Origin: CAYWWY01 sp964462525
Lineage (GTDB): Bacteria; Thermotogota; Thermotogae; MWEM01
Assembly: GCA_964462525.1 (NCBI GenBank)
Contig: CAYWWY010000001.1
Location: 1-64,000, forward strand
Reading direction: 5' to 3'
DNA: 64,000 nucleotides
Shown: piece after piece, positions 61,792 to 64,000 of the stretch
Numbering within the stretch: the stretch's first letter is position 1
Layout of the letters: each line of letters begins with the position of its first letter
Program-made: the position numbers and the translations under genes
The notes under the pieces: model-generated
What the model saw: the letters and a program-made list of their open reading frames with translations, nothing else
Database searches by the model: none
Told to the model about the DNA's origin: nothing

Positions 61792-61795
61792 GCCC

Positions 61796-62383
61796 TTACT
61801 CCTCGACAATAAAGACCCAATCGCCGGTTTGTAACAATGCGGCATTGGCCTCATCGGTATCAACGTGGAATTCAAGGGCATATGTCTCATTCACGCGAAC
61901 CAGAACATCGCGAAAAAGCAACTGTCTCCCTTCTTTTTCACATACAACGCTTACGAGGTCTTTGTCGCGAAGCCCATACATAGCAGCGTTTTCAGGAATC
62001 ATATGTATATGTCGTTTTGCAACGATTAACCCTTCATCTAATTCAACAGTACCTGCAGGACCGATCAGAATGACACCGGGGCTTCCCGCCAATTGACCTG
62101 AATCGCGGACGGGTGGCGCAACCCCCAATCGCATTGCGTCAGTCACGCTGACTTCGACCTGAGTTTGTTTACGGGTAGGGCCAAGAACGCGTACTCCCTC
62201 AAATCGTCCTTTTGAGCCTAGAACCGTCACTTTCTCTTCACAAGCAAATTGGCCAGGTTGTCTTAATTCTTTCATTGGTGTTAGGGAATGACCCGAGCCA
62301 AAAAGACTATCAAGGTCTTCATGACTTAAATGCAGGTGCCTAGCAGATACGCCCGTTATAATTGGATTTTCTAATTTGATCAA
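61796..62383 (-). CDS. pduL: Phosphate propanoyltransferase / phosphotransacetylase PduL
   Basis: The 195-residue protein has the duplicated PduL pattern: GVSARHLHLSHEDLDSLFG, QVEVSVTDAMRLGVAPPVRDSG and the second metal-binding segment AKRHIHMIPENAAMYGL. It converts acyl-CoA and phosphate to acyl phosphate. There is no N-terminal extension of the kind that directs PduL into microcompartments, so it is probably cytosolic, acting with an acetate kinase. No shell protein gene is nearby. The start is TTG 62383, seven bases after GAGGAGG. Confidence 0.93.
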   Translation of the reverse strand: MIKLENPIITGVSARHLHLSHEDLDSLFGSGHSLTPMKELRQPGQFACEEKVTVLGSKGRFEGVRVLGPTRKQTQVEVSVTDAMRLGVAPPVRDSGQLAGSPGVILIGPAGTVELDEGLIVAKRHIHMIPENAAMYGLRDKDLVSVVCEKEGRQLLFRDVLVRVNETYALEFHVDTDEANAALLQTGDWVFIVEE

Positions 62384-62419
62384 CGCTTTTCCTCCTCATG
62401 TCAGAAAGAATGATGCTTT

Positions 62420-62448
62420 ATTATACAGGATTTATGGAAAGGAATCAA
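62420..62448 (-). promoter_or_regulatory. Sigma-70-type promoter of pduL operon
   Basis: On the minus strand TTGATT (62448-62443), 17-base spacer and TATAAT (62425-62420). The pduL start is 37 bases downstream. It could drive all seven genes through mutS. Confidence 0.8.
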
Positions 62449-62499
62449 TCCGCATCCAATGGTTTGATAATTGTTCAAAAAAAAGATGGATTTGTTGTA

Positions 62500-62508
62500 T
62501 GGTATAAT
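62500..62508 (+). promoter_or_regulatory. Extended -10 promoter of sensor gene
   Basis: TGGTATAAT, 38 bases before GTG 62547. The -35 region is A-rich and not close to consensus. Confidence 0.55.
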
Positions 62509-62546
62509 CAATCAAGGACCCTAAAACGGAATATGAGGATAGAAAA

Positions 62547-64000
62547 GTGAAAATCAAATTGATCATTGCTATGCTTGGTTTTGGTATTGTCGGGATCTAT
62601 GCTTTCCTGACTTTTTGGGTCACAAGGCCCGAGGGTGTAGTTTTGAGCCTTTCTTTTGAACCCGTTCCCAACGGCCAATCATTTCATGCCCAATTCTACC
62701 CTGAAACTGCAGAAATCCTTTTCTTATTCTATCCTATCAACAGCGAGCCCTCTGTGACGATAAACGGGCAGACAATTCATTATCGAGGGTATCCTTACGC
62801 TCCTCTTTCCTCTTTGCAAGGGTTTTATTCGGTAAAAATACCTTTGATGGAAGAAATGCTGGAATCCTCCAATACCTTATCAATCCGGTTTTCTGGCGAT
62901 GAGGATTTTTCGGAGCGCTTTCCCAGTCCAATTCTTATGACACAGTCCCAGTATCTTCGCCATGATCGGATCGTCTCCTTGATCAATGTCCATTTTTCTA
63001 TGTACGCTACCGGATCAATGATTCTATTAGGTTTTATCCTCTTTGTATTGGGTAAAAGTGTAGAGCAGGGAAAAAGAAAAGCGTATCTGTTCATGAGCGC
63101 GGGAATTCTTGCGAGCGCAGCTTCCATAATCCCCGGTATTCTGGAATCGATCCATCTTTTTTCCGCTCATGGCGAGTCGCCAACCCTGATTTATTATTTC
63201 CGGTACCTTGGATTCTCATTCAGTCTGGTGTTGATCCTGAAGTCATTGGGCATTCTCTTTTTTCATCCGGTTCGATTTTCCAGTCGGATTATTTGGATCA
63301 TCCCAGCATTTCCAATCGTTATCTTCGCGAGCCCTGTGATTTCTATACCCACTCTGCTTCTCCCCATGAATGTCCTCTTTGCCTTTTTAGTTCTATTCAT
63401 GGGGGTTATATCTTTTCAGATCCATAAAGGATTGACGATCGCTGTATTTTTTATGTTCGGGTGCATTATCTATTCGTTGATCCTTTACCCAGTTTTCTTC
63501 CGATTTTTGGTGTCTCCGCCGTTTCTCAGAGATCACGGAATTGCTGCGCTCATCTTCTCGCTTGGGTTCTTACTGGTTCACGATTACCGAAAGATCATGT
63601 CTTTGGAGAAAAAAGCGCGTGCGGAGCTGCGAGTTGCCTATGGAGAATTGAATCAGTCACACGAAGAGTTGGAAAATGCCTATCAAACCCAAGATCAAAC
63701 CTTATCTAAGCTTCAAAGAGTTATCGATCTATCAGGTAGAATGGGATCATTTGGATCCGAAGACCCAAAGGTATTTGTTCATGATGTTCTTCAAATGACG
63801 CGCGAGCTGATCCCTGAATCTGATTATGCTTTCGCCCGATACTGGGATCTTAATGACTGGGCGGAAGAGTGGGCAGATCCATTCCCAGAAATCGACGTTT
63901 CCATTCGATCCGAGTATGCCTTTGATATTGGTGATGGGTTGATCCATCACCGATGGGAAACCAAGCACCCCTTGAATAAAGGAAAGCAATCCCACAAAGG
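62547..64000 (+). CDS. 7TM-type sensor protein, N-terminal part
   Basis: A single open frame of 484 codons runs from GTG 62547 off the right edge, and is cut there. GAGGAT lies six bases before the start. The first 25 residues are a membrane segment, residues 26-150 are external (7TMR-DISM-like), and seven further hydrophobic segments run from about 152 to 345. A coiled coil (EKKARAELRVAYGELNQSHEEL...) spans 350-395, followed by a GAF-like start. The output domain, perhaps a kinase, GGDEF or HD-GYP, lies outside the window. The call is from layout, not from a decisive motif. Confidence 0.7.
   Translation, partial: MKIKLIIAMLGFGIVGIYAFLTFWVTRPEGVVLSLSFEPVPNGQSFHAQFYPETAEILFLFYPINSEPSVTINGQTIHYRGYPYAPLSSLQGFYSVKIPLMEEMLESSNTLSIRFSGDEDFSERFPSPILMTQSQYLRHDRIVSLINVHFSMYATGSMILLGFILFVLGKSVEQGKRKAYLFMSAGILASAASIIPGILESIHLFSAHGESPTLIYYFRYLGFSFSLVLILKSLGILFFHPVRFSSRIIWIIPAFPIVIFASPVISIPTLLLPMNVLFAFLVLFMGVISFQIHKGLTIAVFFMFGCIIYSLILYPVFFRFLVSPPFLRDHGIAALIFSLGFLLVHDYRKIMSLEKKARAELRVAYGELNQSHEELENAYQTQDQTLSKLQRVIDLSGRMGSFGSEDPKVFVHDVLQMTRELIPESDYAFARYWDLNDWAEEWADPFPEIDVSIRSEYAFDIGDGLIHHRWETKHPLNKGKQSHK

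Noticed and set aside
61796..63000. Microcompartment locus around pduL
   Set aside because: No shell-protein or aldehyde-dehydrogenase gene is nearby.
1..64000. tRNA genes, rRNA genes, CRISPR arrays and insertion sequences
   Set aside because: I looked for T-loop motifs, direct repeat arrays, transposase motifs and terminal repeats in the gaps and saw none; a tRNAscan or IS search would be decisive.

Overview
This 64 kb window is gene-dense chromosomal DNA of a bacterium with mid-40s GC by eye. No mobile elements, CRISPR arrays, tRNA or rRNA genes are visible. Genes overlap by a few bases throughout, and about a quarter of the assigned genes start with TTG or GTG. Promoters are sigma-70-like, many with an extended -10 (TGnTAyAAT). 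The order ffh-rpsP-khpA-rimM-trmD-SPOUT methyltransferase-rplS-lepB, and the run rpmH-rnpA-yidD-yidC-khpB-cupin, recall Thermotoga maritima from memory. PPi-type phosphofructokinase fits as well. YidC has a large extracytoplasmic domain and the sigma locus has an RseB-like protein, which suggests an outer envelope layer. A Thermotogota-like or other deep-branching anaerobe is my best guess; the phylum is not proven.

Layout. 1-1.1 kb: end of a GLUG-repeat surface protein. 1.3-3.1 kb: nitroreductase and GNAT enzyme. 3.5-7.4 kb: MBL hydrolase, DegV, SIS sugar-phosphate enzyme and Pit transporter. 7.4-9.5 kb: pcp-glpK. 9.8-12.1 kb: LacI regulator with PPi-PFK behind a perfect palindromic operator. 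12.5-14.5 kb: membrane PAS/HD-GYP protein. 14.5-18.7 kb: two zinc-ribbon proteins, then an RseB-like protein, anti-sigma factor and ECF sigma factor with a likely autoregulatory promoter. 18.7-20.1 kb: glpX and an acyl carrier protein with an acidic tail. 20.2-23.4 kb: the overlapping cupin-khpB-yidC-yidD-rnpA-rpmH block, divergent from dnaA. 25-30.9 kb: the SRP/ribosome operon. 31-38.5 kb: VUT transporter, membrane hydrolase, MFS permease, guaA, cysteine hydrolase, SsnA-like aminohydrolase and MscS channel. 38.6-45.8 kb: a coupled operon pnp-M16 peptidase-two HD-GYP proteins-phosphatase-STAS protein. 45.9-47.5 kb: BioB-like radical SAM protein, divergent from a pyruvate-kinase-C-like protein. 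47.6-54 kb: clpC-radA-osmC-DUF368-unknown. 54.2-62.4 kb: pduL-rsmG-nagA-hutI-membrane protein-miaB-mutS. 62.5 kb to the end: start of a 7TM sensor protein cut by the window edge.

The genes form mixed operons joining housekeeping functions (RNA decay, repair, tRNA modification, protein export) to signalling (three HD-GYP proteins, STAS, ECF sigma) and central metabolism (PPi-PFK, FBPase, glycerol kinase, NagA, PduL). The most unusual items are the PNPase/HD-GYP operon with noncanonical HD-GYP motifs, the ECF-RseB-like locus with a sigma-E-like promoter, the LacI-PPi-PFK autoregulated unit, the YidD tail overprinted on the YidC signal peptide, and several unrecognised proteins inside conserved operons.
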